A stretch of DNA of 64,000 bases from Pectobacterium araliae (GTDB lineage: Bacteria > Pseudomonadota > Gammaproteobacteria > Enterobacterales > Enterobacteriaceae): NCBI RefSeq assembly GCF_037076465.1, contig NZ_AP028908.1, positions 3,782,001-3,846,000 on the forward strand, given 5' to 3'. Both the position numbers and the translations under genes were made by a program. The notes beneath the pieces were generated by a model. It saw only the letters and a program-made list of their open reading frames with translations, was not told the origin of the DNA and ran no database searches. How positions within the stretch are numbered: the first letter of the stretch is position 1; every line of letters starts with the position of its first letter. Shown here in pieces: positions 1 through 11,197 of this stretch.

Positions 1-1155
1 GCCAAACACGCACCAGAGTTTCCCCAGACAGTGCAAACGCGCCGCTTCAAGCGCTTTTTCCAGCGCATCCGGCGTATGAGCATAATCAACAACGACCGTG
101 GGTTTGCCTTCAGCATGGAAAACCTCCATGCGGCCACATACGGGTTGCAGTTGCGATCCAGCGATCACTAACTTATCGAGCGGATAACCAAGAGACAGCA
201 GTGTTGCCAACGCCAGCAGCATATTGCTGACGTTAAACGCCCCCATCAGGCGACTTTCAATTTCGCCATGTCCCCAGCTTGAATCAAACGCAATCGTGGC
301 ACCGTTGTCGTGATAATCAATCTGTGTCGCTTTCAGCCAGCGCCCACGGCAGCCGGGGACCAAATTGTTTTCCATGGTTACAGCAACCGCGTCCGGCAGC
401 TTCGCTAACCAGCGCAGACCAACCTCATCATCAGCATTGATAATCATCTGACCAACACGATGCTCGGCGAACAGCGCCCACTTGGCCGCTTCATAGCTTT
501 CCATATCGCCATGGTAATCAAGATGATCGCGGCTCAGATTGGTGAACACCGCCGCCGCAAACGGCAAGGCGGCAACGCGATTTTGCACCAGCCCGTGTGA
601 AGAGACTTCCATTGCGGCGAACGTCGCACCTTGCTCGACCAGTTGGCTCAGCACCTGCTGAACATCGACAGCAGATCCTGTCGTATTCTCTGTCGGAATC
701 GCCCGACCCAATAGGCCATTGCCTACCGTGCCCATCACCGCACTCGTTTCGCCTAATGCCTGGCTCCACTGCGCCAGAAGCTGAGTCGTCGTCGTTTTTC
801 CGTTGGTTCCCGTTACGCCAATCAGCTGTAATTTTTCCGCTGGCTGCTGATAAAAACGGCCTGCCAGCGCAGAAAGCCGTTGGTTCAGATTACTGAGATA
901 GACCACTGGCACACCGTGCATTTCGCGAACCGTGCCATCAGCAGCTTCACCTTCTGCTTCGGCAACAATCGCTGCTACGCCTTGCGCAATTGCCTGCGGA
1001 ATATAGCGCCGTCCATCTGTTTTGTGCCCGACAATCGCGACAAACAGATCCCCGGCAGCCGCGATGCGGCTGTCTAATGTCATTTCCCGCAGCGCGTGCA
1101 CCGGGATGTCTTGCACCCACGGCGCAAGTAAATCGCGCAAATTACGATCTGCCAC
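1..1155 (-). CDS. murE: UDP-MurNAc-tripeptide synthetase MurE (C-terminus cut by window edge)
   Basis: Cytoplasmic Mur ligase that adds meso-diaminopimelate to UDP-MurNAc-L-Ala-D-Glu in peptidoglycan synthesis. The start is GTG at 1155, giving [16 protein letters not shown], which matches the recalled enterobacterial N-terminus. The ATP-binding [12 protein letters not shown] motif is encoded near 790-830. 385 codons lie in the window, ending at LWCVFG, so roughly 110 residues with the DNPR-containing C-terminal domain are outside. The gene overlaps the end of ftsI by 14 bp, which suggests translational coupling in the dcw cluster. The GTG start is why the first codons are easy to miss. Confidence 0.96.
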   Translation of the reverse strand, partial: MADRNLRDLLAPWVQDIPVHALREMTLDSRIAAAGDLFVAIVGHKTDGRRYIPQAIAQGVAAIVAEAEGEAADGTVREMHGVPVVYLSNLNQRLSALAGRFYQQPAEKLQLIGVTGTNGKTTTTQLLAQWSQALGETSAVMGTVGNGLLGRAIPTENTTGSAVDVQQVLSQLVEQGATFAAMEVSSHGLVQNRVAALPFAAAVFTNLSRDHLDYHGDMESYEAAKWALFAEHRVGQMIINADDEVGLRWLAKLPDAVAVTMENNLVPGCRGRWLKATQIDYHDNGATIAFDSSWGHGEIESRLMGAFNVSNMLLALATLLSLGYPLDKLVIAGSQLQPVCGRMEVFHAEGKPTVVVDYAHTPDALEKALEAARLHCLGKLWCVFG

Positions 1156-2905
1156 CTGATCCCTCTTCTCTATTAATTACAAACTCGTTTTTGTCGCCCG
1201 TCGACAACGCATCCGGTTCAATATTCATCGTACGCAGGACGCCACCCATGATGGCGCCAAAGATTGGCGCAGAAACTGCGCCGCCGTAGTACTTCCCTGC
1301 CTGCGGATCGTTGATCACGACAACCAGAGCAAAACGTGGATTACTGGCTGGCGCCACACCCGCCGTATAGGCAATATATTTGTTGATGTACTTACCATCT
1401 GGGCCGACTTTCTTGGCTGTACCCGTTTTAATCGCGATACGGTAGCCCTTGATGGCCGCCTTGGTGCCGCCACCGCCGGGTAGTGCAACGCTTTCCATCA
1501 TGTGCACTACGGAACGCACGAGCGCTTCAGGGAAGACGCGCTCGCCAGGCACGGGGGGATCAACTTTGGTAATCGACAGCGGGCGGTAAATACCGAAGCT
1601 GCCGATCGTGGCATAGACTCGCGCTAACTGTAACGGTGTTACCATCAGCCCGTAGCCGAAAGAAAAGGTGGCCCGCTCTACGTCAGACCACCGTTGTTTT
1701 TGGGGGTATAAGCCACTGCTTTCTCCGACCAACCCCAAATTGGTCGCTTTTCCTAATCCAAAGCGGGCGTAAGTATCGACCAGCGCAGAGGAAGGCATCG
1801 CTAACGCCAGTCTGGAGACACCGACGTTACTCGATTTCTGCAACACGCCCGTCAGCGTCAATTCGCTGTAGCGCGCCACATCTTTGATTTCATGCCCATT
1901 AACGTAGTAAGGCAGCGTATTGAGTACGCTATTTTCTTTAACGACACCGCGCTGCAAGGCTGTCATCACCACCATCGGTTTAACGGTAGAACCGGGTTCG
2001 AAGATATCGGTGATAGCACGGTTACGCATAATGTCTTTCGGCGTACCTGCCAGATTATTCGGGTTGTAAGACGGGCTATTCGCCATTGCCAACACTTCAC
2101 CAGTATTCACATCGACCAGTACGGCCGTTCCCGATTCGGCTTTGTTAAAGGCAACCGCGTTATTAAGTTCACGGTAAACCAGCGCCTGCAAACGCTCATC
2201 AATACTGAGCACCAGATTATGTGCAGCCTGACTGTCAACGGAGGAGATATCTTCAATCACACGGCCAAATCGGTCTTTGCGCACGGTACGCTCACCGGGT
2301 TGCCCGGTCAGCCAGCGGTCAAAACTTTTCTCAACACCTTCAATGCCTTCTCCATCGATATTGGTGAAACCAATGAGGTGAGAGGTCACTTGTCCAGAAG
2401 GATAGTACCGGCGAGACTCCTGCCGCAGATTAATGCCTGGTAATTTCAGCTTATGAACATATTCGCCAATAGCCGGATTCACCTGACGCGCTAGATAGAC
2501 GAAGCGTCCTTTCGGGTTAGCATTGATCTTGGTTGCCAACTGATCTAACGGAATATCGAGCGCGTCAGAAAGGGCTTTCCAACGTGTATCCAGCGTGATA
2601 CCACCACGGTCGTTCACCTCTTTCGGATCGGCCCAAACGGCATTCACTGGCACACTGACGGCCAAGGGACGGCCAGCGCGATCGCTGATCATACCGCGCG
2701 CCGTCGGCACTTCCTGCACGCGTAAGGAACGCATATCGCCTTCGCGCACCAGTTTATCTGGATTGATGACCTGAAGATAAGCTGCGCGAGCCATCAAGCC
2801 AACCATCGCAAGCAGGATACAGCCGCAAAGCAACGCAAAACGCCAGCTAACAAAGCTGGCTTGCTCTTCTTGGCGCTTTAACTTTCCTGTACGGGCTGCT
2901 TTCAT
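1142..2905 (-). CDS. ftsI: Peptidoglycan D,D-transpeptidase FtsI (PBP3)
   Basis: Septal transpeptidase of the divisome, anchored in the inner membrane and active in the periplasm. The 587-aa product has one N-terminal membrane segment (about residues 22-42), then the non-catalytic domain and the transpeptidase domain. The three active-site motifs are in place: STVK at 306-309 (Ser306 nucleophile), SSN at 358-360 and KTGT at 493-496. Length matches the E. coli protein (588 aa). It lies 26 bp behind ftsL and overlaps murE, as usual in the dcw cluster. Confidence 0.98.
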   Translation of the reverse strand: MKAARTGKLKRQEEQASFVSWRFALLCGCILLAMVGLMARAAYLQVINPDKLVREGDMRSLRVQEVPTARGMISDRAGRPLAVSVPVNAVWADPKEVNDRGGITLDTRWKALSDALDIPLDQLATKINANPKGRFVYLARQVNPAIGEYVHKLKLPGINLRQESRRYYPSGQVTSHLIGFTNIDGEGIEGVEKSFDRWLTGQPGERTVRKDRFGRVIEDISSVDSQAAHNLVLSIDERLQALVYRELNNAVAFNKAESGTAVLVDVNTGEVLAMANSPSYNPNNLAGTPKDIMRNRAITDIFEPGSTVKPMVVMTALQRGVVKENSVLNTLPYYVNGHEIKDVARYSELTLTGVLQKSSNVGVSRLALAMPSSALVDTYARFGLGKATNLGLVGESSGLYPQKQRWSDVERATFSFGYGLMVTPLQLARVYATIGSFGIYRPLSITKVDPPVPGERVFPEALVRSVVHMMESVALPGGGGTKAAIKGYRIAIKTGTAKKVGPDGKYINKYIAYTAGVAPASNPRFALVVVINDPQAGKYYGGAVSAPIFGAIMGGVLRTMNIEPDALSTGDKNEFVINREEGSGGRS

Positions 2906-2931
2906 GCTTCGTTGGTTGCCTATTTAGTTCA

Positions 2932-3249
2932 TTACTTAACCACAATATTTTCCTGTGACGGATCAACATGCCCCATTTGCAGTTTTTCCGTCGCGATCCG
3001 CTCAACGCGGCTATGATCCCCTAATGAGTTTTCCTCCAGGATCAGATTTCGCCATTCGATATCCAGCGCATCACGCTCCAGCAAAAGCCGTTCGCGCTCT
3101 GCTGTCAGCAAACGCGTCCGGTGCGCCGTCGTTACGACAAAGACGGCAGAAATCAACACGGCGACCATCAGCAGCACCGGGAGTTTTGCATTACGTAGCA
3201 GATCCTCACCGATGACGCCAACCAGCGTATGCCGTTCATTACCGATCAT
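2932..3249 (-). CDS. ftsL: Cell division protein FtsL
   Basis: Small bitopic divisome protein that works with FtsB and FtsQ. The 105-aa product has a short cytoplasmic N-terminus, one membrane segment (about residues 24-42, [20 protein letters not shown]) and a periplasmic leucine-zipper-like coiled coil (about 48-85). The start overlaps the rsmH stop by 4 bp (ATGA), so translation is probably coupled. Position between rsmH and ftsI supports the call. Confidence 0.95.
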   Translation of the reverse strand: MIGNERHTLVGVIGEDLLRNAKLPVLLMVAVLISAVFVVTTAHRTRLLTAERERLLLERDALDIEWRNLILEENSLGDHSRVERIATEKLQMGHVDPSQENIVVK

Positions 3250-4190
3250 GCTGGCAGTCTCTCAGCAAACCGCAGCACCGAACTGCGCGCACGCGGATTT
3301 TCTGCCACTTCTTCTTCCGACGGCATCAGTTTCTTTCCAACAGGCTTTAATGTTTGTCCACCTTGGCTGCGCAGTTGCTCTTCCGTTAGCGGCAGGCCAG
3401 CAGGCACCTGTGGGCCACGGCTTTGATGACGGATAAACCGTTTCACAATCCGATCTTCTAACGAATGGAAGCTGATCACCGACAGACGCCCCTGTGGCGC
3501 CAGTACGCTCAGCGCACCTTCTAATGCACGTTCGATTTCTTCCAGTTCACTATTGATATAAATGCGGATCGCCTGAAAGCTGCGCGTTGCCGGATGTTTA
3601 TGCTTTTCCCGTACCGGGCTAGCAGCAGCAATCAATTCTGCCAGTTCTTTTGTCCGCGTCATCGGCTCAGTACGATTACGTTCCACAATGGCGCGCGCAA
3701 TACGCTTGGCAAAACGTTCTTCACCGAACGTTTTTAAGACCCAAACAATGTCATCAGCTTCCGCTTTCATCAGCCATTCGGCAGCAGACAAACCGCGCGT
3801 CGGGTCCATACGCATATCCAGCGGGCCATCGCGCATAAATGAGAACCCACGCTCAGGGTCATCAAGCTGCGGGGAAGAAACACCGAGATCGAGCAAAACG
3901 CCATCGATCTGCCCGATCAGCCCGAGTTCCGAGACATAATCCGCCATGGCAGAGAACGGCCCATGAATAATGGAGAAACGCGGATCGTTAATCGCTTTGG
4001 CTGCTTCAATGGCCTGAGGATCGCGATCAATAGCTAACAGACGCCCTTCCGGCCCGAGTTGGGAAAGAATGAGGCGGGAGTGACCACCACGGCCAAATGT
4101 GCCGTCAATGTATGTGCCGTCGCTGCGAATATTCAGGCCATTTACAGCCTCATCCAACAGGACGGTGGTATGTTTATAATTTTCCAGCAT
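3246..4190 (-). CDS. rsmH: 16S rRNA (cytosine1402-N4)-methyltransferase RsmH
   Basis: Methylates N4 of C1402 in the decoding centre of 16S rRNA using S-adenosylmethionine. The 314-aa product begins [19 protein letters not shown] and has the SAM-binding GTFGRGGHS motif at residues 30-38; the family ending [11 protein letters not shown] is present. It is the second gene of the dcw cluster, 2 bp behind mraZ and overlapping ftsL by 4 bp. Older name mraW. Confidence 0.97.
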   Translation of the reverse strand: MLENYKHTTVLLDEAVNGLNIRSDGTYIDGTFGRGGHSRLILSQLGPEGRLLAIDRDPQAIEAAKAINDPRFSIIHGPFSAMADYVSELGLIGQIDGVLLDLGVSSPQLDDPERGFSFMRDGPLDMRMDPTRGLSAAEWLMKAEADDIVWVLKTFGEERFAKRIARAIVERNRTEPMTRTKELAELIAAASPVREKHKHPATRSFQAIRIYINSELEEIERALEGALSVLAPQGRLSVISFHSLEDRIVKRFIRHQSRGPQVPAGLPLTEEQLRSQGGQTLKPVGKKLMPSEEEVAENPRARSSVLRFAERLPA

Positions 4191-4192
4191 GG

Positions 4193-4651
4193 CTATAGCG
4201 ATAGATCCTGCAACCGCTCAGATAAAGGTTCCTGAGTCGATTGTTCAGCGTCAATATCATCCTTGACCTGTTGATACCAAGTCTGTTCATCCCACAGCTC
4301 AAACTTGTTGAACTGCCCGACTAGCATCACTTCTTTTTTAAGGTTCGCATGCTGCCTTAACGTATTCGCAATCAACAAACGCCCTGCACTATCCATTTGA
4401 CACTCGCTGGCATGCCCCAATAACAAACGCTGAACACGGCGCTCCACAGGGTTCATGCTCGACAAGCGAGACAGTTTTTGTTCAATGATTTCCCATTCAG
4501 GTAAGGGATAAAGCAGCAGGCATGGCTGATGCAGATCAATGGTGCACACCATTTGACCTTGCGATTCCTCGTTCAGCATTTCCCGGTATCGGGTAGGCAC
4601 AGCAAGACGCCCTTTACTGTCGAGGTTAACCAGCGTAGCCCCACGAAACAT
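4193..4651 (-). CDS. mraZ: Transcriptional regulator MraZ
   Basis: First gene of the dcw cluster; a DNA-binding protein that represses its own operon. The 152-aa product has two SpoVT/AbrB-like repeats, each with the diagnostic DxxGR signature: DSKGR at 11-15 and DSAGR at 87-91. Three operator repeats of the expected type lie just upstream (see 4682-4706), so autoregulation is supported here directly. Confidence 0.97.
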   Translation of the reverse strand: MFRGATLVNLDSKGRLAVPTRYREMLNEESQGQMVCTIDLHQPCLLLYPLPEWEIIEQKLSRLSSMNPVERRVQRLLLGHASECQMDSAGRLLIANTLRQHANLKKEVMLVGQFNKFELWDEQTWYQQVKDDIDAEQSTQEPLSERLQDLSL

Positions 4652-4681
4652 ACCTGAGTTACCCCCCCCATCGCCTTTTTC

Positions 4682-4743
4682 ACCACTTTACCCCACAAAA
4701 TCCCACCTTTAAGAGTGTACGGAGGGTATGAAAACCTTGTCAA
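4682..4743 (-). promoter_or_regulatory. Pmra promoter with three MraZ boxes
   Basis: On the minus strand a -35 TTGACA (4743-4738) and a -10 TACACT (4719-4714) are separated by 18 bp. Just downstream come GTGGG (4706-4702), GTGGG (4696-4692) and GTGGT (4686-4682), spaced exactly 10 bp apart. That is the known MraZ operator pattern (TGGG-type repeats one helical turn apart). It probably drives the dcw cluster. Confidence 0.85.
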
Positions 4744-5541
4744 GCCAGAGCGGACGCGCTTTGGGATTATTCATGAATGAATTGAGGTCAGCATAGAGGT
4801 AAAAGGAATAAGGAGTCAGAATTAACAAAGATTAACATCATGATAATTTGAGAAAAATTCACAACGACGCTGAATTATTGCAAACATATAGCCACCAACT
4901 CGGGTATCTCGATTATTTTTACTGTCACACGCTGATACCAAAGACAAAGGTTTTCAGAATAGTCTCATCAGGCCGAACGCCTTGAATACCAAGGATTGAG
5001 CGAACCCGCTGGATCATACCGCAGAGGTTAACAGTTGCTCAATGTCACATTTCTAACATCTACATCGTCGATTTTTTATTAATTAGCCAATTTACCCTAC
5101 GTTAAGTTCTTTCTCCGACAAATTCGGCTTCCTGAAAAGAAAAACAGGTTCAGGAAGCATGACGAATAAATCGTGCGTTTCATACATCCAGAAAAACATT
5201 AAAATGGACATCACAAGCGACCCTTTTTTATCGGTCATCCCCTCACTTCCTTTAATACTTCAACACAATTCCCCTTCCTCAGAAATGCCTCGCTCTCCAT
5301 GAAATACAACTCATTGTTTTTAATTCATTTAAAATTCTTTGTCGCGATAAAAAAACGAGAAATTTACCGGATAGAAATAAAGTAGCGGAAAAGTATAAAA
5401 AACATTCGCAAATAAATATTTTTAGCTAGTACTAAGCCAGTCATTCAGTGATGTACACTACACAAATAAAATAAGTCATGACAAAAAACCACCCAACCCT
5501 TTAACACCAGTTTATCTGCCCTAAGAATGGAGCATCTCGGT
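4744..5541. other. Long intergenic region between Pmra and alaE
   Basis: About 800 bp, AT-rich, between divergent mraZ and alaE. No credible gene was seen. It contains one perfect 10-bp inverted repeat (5127-5158). In E. coli cra sits directly upstream of mraZ; here alaE is inserted between them. Confidence 0.6.
5127..5158. repeat. Perfect 10-bp inverted repeat
   Basis: GCTTCCTGAA at 5127-5136 pairs with TTCAGGAAGC at 5149-5158 across a 12-nt loop. No T-run follows on either strand, so it is not a classical terminator. It could be an operator or an RNA hairpin in the alaE leader. Confidence 0.5.
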
Positions 5542-5979
5542 ATGTTTTCCCCGACGTCACGATTGCGAAGCGCCACCGCTGATACCTTTGCACTCGTTGT
5601 CTACTGTTTCATCATCGGCATGGCGATTGAAATTATGCTTTCTGGGATGAGCGTCGAGCAGTCATTGTCTTCACGTCTGCTATCTATCCCCGTCAATATT
5701 GCTATTGCGTGGCCATATGGGCTTTATCGCGATCGCGTGTTGAATATGGCCAAGCGTCACGGTGGTGATTATTTCCTGGTGCGCAGCGTTGCTGACCTGT
5801 TTGCGTATGTCAGTTTTCAATCTCCTGTTTATGCTGCGATTCTCTGGGTTATCGGGGCAAGTCCCGCACAAATATTGACCGCAGTCACTAGTAACCTGGT
5901 GATATCAATGGTGATGGGTGTAACGTATGGCTACTTTCTGGAATATTGCCGTCGGCTATTCCGGGTCGCACTGCCATAA
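5542..5979 (+). CDS. alaE: L-alanine exporter AlaE
   Basis: Inner-membrane exporter of L-alanine. The product from ATG 5542 ([20 protein letters not shown]) is 145 aa and colinear with recalled E. coli AlaE, including the [21 protein letters not shown] and [11 protein letters not shown] segments; about four membrane segments are visible. An upstream in-frame ATG at 5527 exists, but the GGAG Shine-Dalgarno at 5529-5532 overlaps it and is well spaced for 5542, so the shorter start is preferred. Confidence 0.9.
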   Translation: MFSPTSRLRSATADTFALVVYCFIIGMAIEIMLSGMSVEQSLSSRLLSIPVNIAIAWPYGLYRDRVLNMAKRHGGDYFLVRSVADLFAYVSFQSPVYAAILWVIGASPAQILTAVTSNLVISMVMGVTYGYFLEYCRRLFRVALP

Positions 5980-6007
5980 AATGAATTGAGAGCAGATTAG
6001 AGAAGAA

Positions 6008-6029
6008 GCGCCATAGCAATCTATGGCGC
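6008..6029. terminator. Hairpin between convergent alaE and cra
   Basis: GCGCCATAG (6008-6016), loop CAAT, CTATGGCGC (6021-6029): a perfect 9-bp stem between two genes that face each other. No long T-run follows, so it is a weak or Rho-assisted terminator candidate. Confidence 0.5.
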
Positions 6030-6046
6030 AGAAAGGCAGAGGAAGA

Positions 6047-7051
6047 TTATGCGCGGCTCAATGAGCCACGACGGTACAGATTGCGTCGAATACGATTCAA
6101 ACCCGGCTTCGGCCTTTTCGGTTCATCCAGACTGGCCAACACCAATTCCAGCACACGCTCTGCAACTTCACGATGGCGCTGGGCGACAGACAATACTGGG
6201 CATTCCAGATAATCCAACAGCTCATTATCCCCAAAGGTCGCGATAGCCAGATTATTCGGCAAACGCCCGTTAATCTTCAGGTTAACGTCCATCACCCCCT
6301 GCAATAATGGGAATGAGGTAGTGAACAATGCATCAGGCATAGGATTATTATTTAAATAATCCATAAACGCTGCCGCCGCTGCTGCACGCTCATAGCTATT
6401 GGAATAAAGATATTTCACTTCACGCGGATCGCTCGCCCACGCCTGCCGAAACCCCTGTTCACGCAGGAAGCTAACAGAAAGCTCAGGTAACGCCCCAAGA
6501 TAGACTACCGATTTCGCCGGCATTTTCCTTAATTCCTGCGCCAACATTTCAGCATCTTCAAGGTCGGCTCCGACCACGCTGGTGAAGTGTTCACGATCTA
6601 ACGCTCGATCTAATGCAATAATCGGCAGGCCGCCGTTTATCCAGCGCTGATAAAACGGGTGCTCGGGTGGCAACGCGGTAGAAACGATAATAGCGTCAAC
6701 TTGCCGCTGTAACAGATGTTCAATACACCGCATCTCGTTATCCGGCTGATCTTCGGAACAGGCGATTAATAACTGATATCCACGCTGTCTGGCCTGGCGC
6801 TCTAGATAATTGGCGATGCGTGTATAGCTGGTATTTTCCAGATCGGGAATAACCAGACCAATTGAACGTGTGCGTCCGGCACGTAATCCAGCCGCGACGG
6901 CGTTGGGATGATAATTGTGCTCCCTGACGACAGCCATGACTTTCTCAACGGTCTTATCGCTGACGCGATATTGTTTGGCCTTCCCGTTAATGACATAGCT
7001 GGCTGTCGTGCGTGAAACACCCGCAAGACGCGCGATTTCATCCAGTTTCAC
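6047..7051 (-). CDS. cra: Catabolite repressor/activator Cra (FruR)
   Basis: LacI/GalR-family regulator that senses fructose-1-phosphate and related sugar phosphates and controls carbon flow. The 334-aa product starts [20 protein letters not shown] with a LacI-type HTH (about residues 1-58) followed by a periplasmic-binding-protein-like effector domain (about 60-330). Length equals the E. coli protein. Its usual upstream neighbours ilvIH are absent; instead the group II intron and mdh follow. Confidence 0.95.
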   Translation of the reverse strand: MKLDEIARLAGVSRTTASYVINGKAKQYRVSDKTVEKVMAVVREHNYHPNAVAAGLRAGRTRSIGLVIPDLENTSYTRIANYLERQARQRGYQLLIACSEDQPDNEMRCIEHLLQRQVDAIIVSTALPPEHPFYQRWINGGLPIIALDRALDREHFTSVVGADLEDAEMLAQELRKMPAKSVVYLGALPELSVSFLREQGFRQAWASDPREVKYLYSNSYERAAAAAAFMDYLNNNPMPDALFTTSFPLLQGVMDVNLKINGRLPNNLAIATFGDNELLDYLECPVLSVAQRHREVAERVLELVLASLDEPKRPKPGLNRIRRNLYRRGSLSRA

Positions 7052-7298
7052 GGTAACCCCTTAGTAGGCCGGAAAATAAGTAGGCCGGCTCAATAAATAG
7101 TGCGATGACCATAAAATCATCATGGATATGGCGTAGATCTAACAGCAGAAGCTTTTGTACGGCAACTGCTTTTATCACGTTACCCACATATTTCAAGCCG
7201 CCATATCAATAATGGACGTCTTTTAGGCTGAATATATTGCTTTTATAGAAAATAAGGGATCGAGTAGGAGGCGAGATTACTCCCGCCGTCCTCTCACA

Positions 7299-7328
7299 CC
7301 ACCGTACGTGCGGTTCCGCATACGGCGG
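7299..7328 (-). ncRNA. Group II intron domain V
   Basis: The minus strand forms an 8-bp lower stem (CCGCCGTA with TACGGTGG), an upper stem TGCG/CGCA with a four-base loop, and a 2-nt bulge, which is the domain V fold. The lower stem carries CGC at the catalytic-triad position, as in class C introns. It starts a few bases behind the RT stop codon. Domain VI follows at about 7259-7290. Confidence 0.88.
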
Positions 7329-7334
7329 TTCATG

Positions 7335-8723
7335 TTAACTCTGGAACTGCCGTTGCTGCTCCACTAGTGATATCAAGCCGAGTCGTCTGAACTGCGCCGT
7401 CTTTATCGCATCATTCATGTGACTCGACCCCGCGTTCCACCACGCTCCTCGCTGGTTACTCGCCGACCTCCACGCTCGCTTTTCACACAAGCCCGCTCGC
7501 ATTAGCATTCGGGCTCGCGTATACGTTCGTTTCCATTGCCGCCACAGTAGACTGCGCAGTTTACGCCTGACCCAGCCGTCAATCTTCTCCAGAACTCCTT
7601 TTACTTCCGTGTATCTGAAGTAGCTCATCCAGCCTCGCAGTATCGGTGTGAGTTCATTGATTACGCCTTTCACTGATTTCGTCGCGTGCCCTGTCGTCAG
7701 GCTACGGATCTTCTCCTTCAGCCTCTCGACACTGCTCCCTGCGATCTTCAGTCGGGTCTGTTTGTGCCGTGTCACGCTGTATCCCAGGAACTTACGCTCC
7801 CACGGTCGCGCCACCGCACTCTTCTGCTCATTGACCTTTAGCTTCAGTATGTCTCTCAGGTACACCCTGATTGCCCTAAAGATATGCTCGCCTGCTTTGC
7901 GACTGCTCACGTAAATGTTGCAGTCATCCGCATAGCGACAGAAGCTGTGACCTCGACGCTCCAGTTCTTTATCCAGTTCATCCAGCAGAATGTTCGACAG
8001 TAGCGGCGACAACGGTCCGCCCTGCGGCATTCCCTTACCTCGCTTCTCTGTCTCGCACCCGTTCGTCATTTCCGCTTCAAGGTAGCGACGTATCAGTTTC
8101 AACAGCCGTTTATCCCTGACATGCCTCGCCAGACGTGACATCAAAATGTCATGATCCACCCGGTCAAAGAACTTTTCCAGATCCAGATCGACCACCCAGC
8201 GTTTCCCGCTTTGTATGTAGCGCTGTGCCTGTTGCACTGCCTGCCACGCATTGCGGTTACTTCTGAACCCGTAACTCGATTCGCAGAAGTGCGGCTCCAC
8301 GACCGGACTGAGTTGTTGTGCTATCGCCTGCTGGATAAGCCTGTCCACTACCGTCGGGATACCCAGGGTTCTCACGCCGCCGTCCGGCTTTGGGATATCC
8401 ACTCTGCGTATCGCCTGCGGCTGGTAGGCGCCCGTAATCAATGCCTGCCTGATACTCGCCCAGTTCTGTTTCAGCCACGGCTTCAACTCCGTCACTTTCA
8501 GGTTATCTACCCCTGCCGCGCCGTTGTTTTCCACCACGCGCTGATAGGCCAGCATCAGGTTCTCTCTCGTTATCACCGTTTCCATCGTCAACGGCATTTC
8601 CGCTTTCGTTTGCCCACCGACCGCCGTGGGGATTTCAGCACCCTCATGCAGCACTGACGGATACTGTCCGTCTCCTCTGCCGCTGGCCGCAGTGCTCTGC
8701 GCTTGTGCCTCATTAATTCCCAT
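7335..8723 (-). CDS. ltrA: Group II intron reverse transcriptase/maturase
   Basis: Intron-encoded protein that helps the RNA fold and splice and copies it during retrohoming. The 462-aa product shows the RT fingers-palm motifs (VDRLIQQAIAQ, SYGFRSNRNAWQA, GMPQGGPLSPLLSN) and the catalytic RYADDCNIYV. The maturase (X) region is the C-terminal GWMSYFRYTEVKGVL stretch. No separate HNH endonuclease domain is seen, as expected for class C. The frame is uninterrupted, so the intron may still be mobile. The first 40 or so residues look less conserved, and a start at the internal METVITREN is possible. Confidence 0.92.
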   Translation of the reverse strand: MGINEAQAQSTAASGRGDGQYPSVLHEGAEIPTAVGGQTKAEMPLTMETVITRENLMLAYQRVVENNGAAGVDNLKVTELKPWLKQNWASIRQALITGAYQPQAIRRVDIPKPDGGVRTLGIPTVVDRLIQQAIAQQLSPVVEPHFCESSYGFRSNRNAWQAVQQAQRYIQSGKRWVVDLDLEKFFDRVDHDILMSRLARHVRDKRLLKLIRRYLEAEMTNGCETEKRGKGMPQGGPLSPLLSNILLDELDKELERRGHSFCRYADDCNIYVSSRKAGEHIFRAIRVYLRDILKLKVNEQKSAVARPWERKFLGYSVTRHKQTRLKIAGSSVERLKEKIRSLTTGHATKSVKGVINELTPILRGWMSYFRYTEVKGVLEKIDGWVRRKLRSLLWRQWKRTYTRARMLMRAGLCEKRAWRSASNQRGAWWNAGSSHMNDAIKTAQFRRLGLISLVEQQRQFQS

Positions 8724-9179
8724 CGAGTATCGGTGTCCTAATCACGGTTAATCATGTTCAGCCCTTCATGCTGCCAGTTATGCAGCACTACTACGGCTTC
8801 GGCTGACTGCTGCACGTTCATCCCGTCGCCTCTCGACGCTCGGTAGCCCTGAAGCAAACGTGCAGCCCTCCCGGGGTAATTCGCGCGACCTTCCTGCTTA
8901 TGCCTGTCAGCTTTACGTCACAGCGTTCTGTGCAAGTATTGGGCTTTGATGATATTTGCCACCTTACCCCGCTGTGCCGCCTAAACTGCTTCCTGTTCGT
9001 CAGGCCAGCATTTTGCCTTCAGCTTCCTTCAGATCCCACCTCGCGGTGGGCACCCTTGCCGTTCGGCTAACACTTCCCCTTGCCGGGTGTGTAGAGGACT
9101 TTCACCGCCAAGTCGCCCCTTGACCACTACAGTCAACGGACAGCGCCCGTCAAGGCGCTACGCGCCATGCCCGGCGCAC

Positions 9180-9217
9180 AAAAAGAAAAGCCGGAGATCG
9201 GCATCTCCGGCTTTTTA
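9180..9217. terminator. mdh terminator, target of the intron
   Basis: AGCCGGAGAT (9189-9198), loop CGGC, ATCTCCGGCT (9203-9212): a perfect 10-bp stem flanked by T-rich tails in both directions. On the minus strand it ends mdh transcription, and its tail TTTCTTTTT runs directly into the intron 5' end at 9179. Confidence 0.9.
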
Positions 9218-9251
9218 CTCTGCGTATTATTAACGCCCAATAATACGCTAA

Positions 9252-10190
9252 TTAGTTCTTGATGAACGTCTCACCTAACTCAATATCCTGCTTCAGCGTA
9301 TCCAACATGCTGTTAAGTGCGTTTTGCTCAAACGCACTTAATACGCCAATGTCTTTACGCTCAGCGACGCCATCTTTGCCTAACAGAATCGGCTGCGCGA
9401 AGAAACGAGCATGTTTGCCATCACTCTCAACGTACGCACATTCCACCACACCGTTTTCACCTTGCAGCGCACGAACCAGAGACAAACCAAAACGCGCAGC
9501 AGCCTGACCCATGGACAACGTAGCCGATCCGCCACCTGCTTTGGCTTCAACAACCTCAGTGCCTGCATTCTGGATACGCTTGGTCAGATCGGCCACTTCC
9601 TGCTCGCTGAAGCTAATACCAGGAACCTGAGACAGCAGAGGCAGAATCGTCACACCAGAGTGTCCGCCGATAACTGGCACGTTAATATCCTGCGGCTGTT
9701 TGCCCTTCAGCTCAGCAACGAACGTGTTGGAACGGATGATATCCAGCGTTGTGACACCGAACAGTCTGTTTTTGTCGTACACGCCAGCTTTTTTCAGCAC
9801 TTCGGCTGCAATAGCAACGGTCGTATTCACCGGGTTGGTAATAATGCCGATACAGGCTTTCGGGCAAGTAACCGCAATTTGTTCAACCAGATTACGCACA
9901 ATACCCGCGTTGACGTTGAACAGATCGGAACGATCCATGCCAGGTTTACGTGCCACACCGGCAGAAATCAGCACGATATCTGCGCCAACAAGCGCGGGTT
10001 TAGCATCTTCACCGCTATAGCCTTTGATCTTCACTGCTGTAGGAATATGGCTCAGATCGACGGCAACACCCGGCGTGACCGGAGCGATATCGTAAAGGGA
10101 TAGTTCTGAACCTGAAGGAAGCTGGGTTTTGAGGAGGAGTGCGAGCGCCTGACCGATACCACCTGCTGCTCCGAGAACTGCAACTTTCAT
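9252..10190 (-). CDS. mdh: Malate dehydrogenase
   Basis: NAD-dependent TCA-cycle enzyme that interconverts malate and oxaloacetate in the cytoplasm. The 312-aa product has the Rossmann motif GAAGGIGQA (7-15), the substrate loop [15 protein letters not shown] (around 81-95) with the substrate-binding arginines, and the catalytic IGGHSG (around 174-179). Length matches E. coli Mdh. It is divergent from argR, as in other enterobacteria. Confidence 0.98.
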   Translation of the reverse strand: MKVAVLGAAGGIGQALALLLKTQLPSGSELSLYDIAPVTPGVAVDLSHIPTAVKIKGYSGEDAKPALVGADIVLISAGVARKPGMDRSDLFNVNAGIVRNLVEQIAVTCPKACIGIITNPVNTTVAIAAEVLKKAGVYDKNRLFGVTTLDIIRSNTFVAELKGKQPQDINVPVIGGHSGVTILPLLSQVPGISFSEQEVADLTKRIQNAGTEVVEAKAGGGSATLSMGQAAARFGLSLVRALQGENGVVECAYVESDGKHARFFAQPILLGKDGVAERKDIGVLSAFEQNALNSMLDTLKQDIELGETFIKN

Positions 10191-11129
<939 letters not shown>

Positions 11130-11153
11130 TTCGCTCGTCTGCTGCCGCTTTTT

Positions 11154-11180
11154 ACTACGTGTAGACCTGCTACACGTAGT
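11154..11180. terminator. Hairpin between convergent argR and tsaD
   Basis: ACTACGTGTAG (11154-11164) pairs perfectly with CTACACGTAGT (11170-11180) over a 5-nt loop. It lies between two genes that converge, so a shared terminator is likely, although there is no clear U-run on either strand. Confidence 0.55.
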
Positions 11181-11197
11181 GATTATCGCCCGAACGC

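Larger units (their letters stand above)
7259..9179 (-). mobile_element. Complete group IIC intron
   Basis: On the minus strand the intron begins at GTGCGCC (9179) and ends after CCTCCTACTCGAT (7259), 1921 nt in all. It has a structured 5' region, an internal RT gene, a domain V and a short domain VI. The 5' exon is the mdh terminator hairpin plus a nine-base T-rich tail, and insertion right behind such a hairpin is the hallmark of class C introns. The exact ends are inferred from family consensus recalled from memory. Confidence 0.9.

Noticed and set aside
7052-7258. Additional gene between cra and the intron
   Set aside because: Only short AT-rich frames without ribosome sites; likely cra promoter and 3' exon of the intron.
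9411-10103. 230-aa frame on the plus strand
   Set aside because: Antisense shadow of mdh, His/Asn/Arg-rich composition, no ribosome site.
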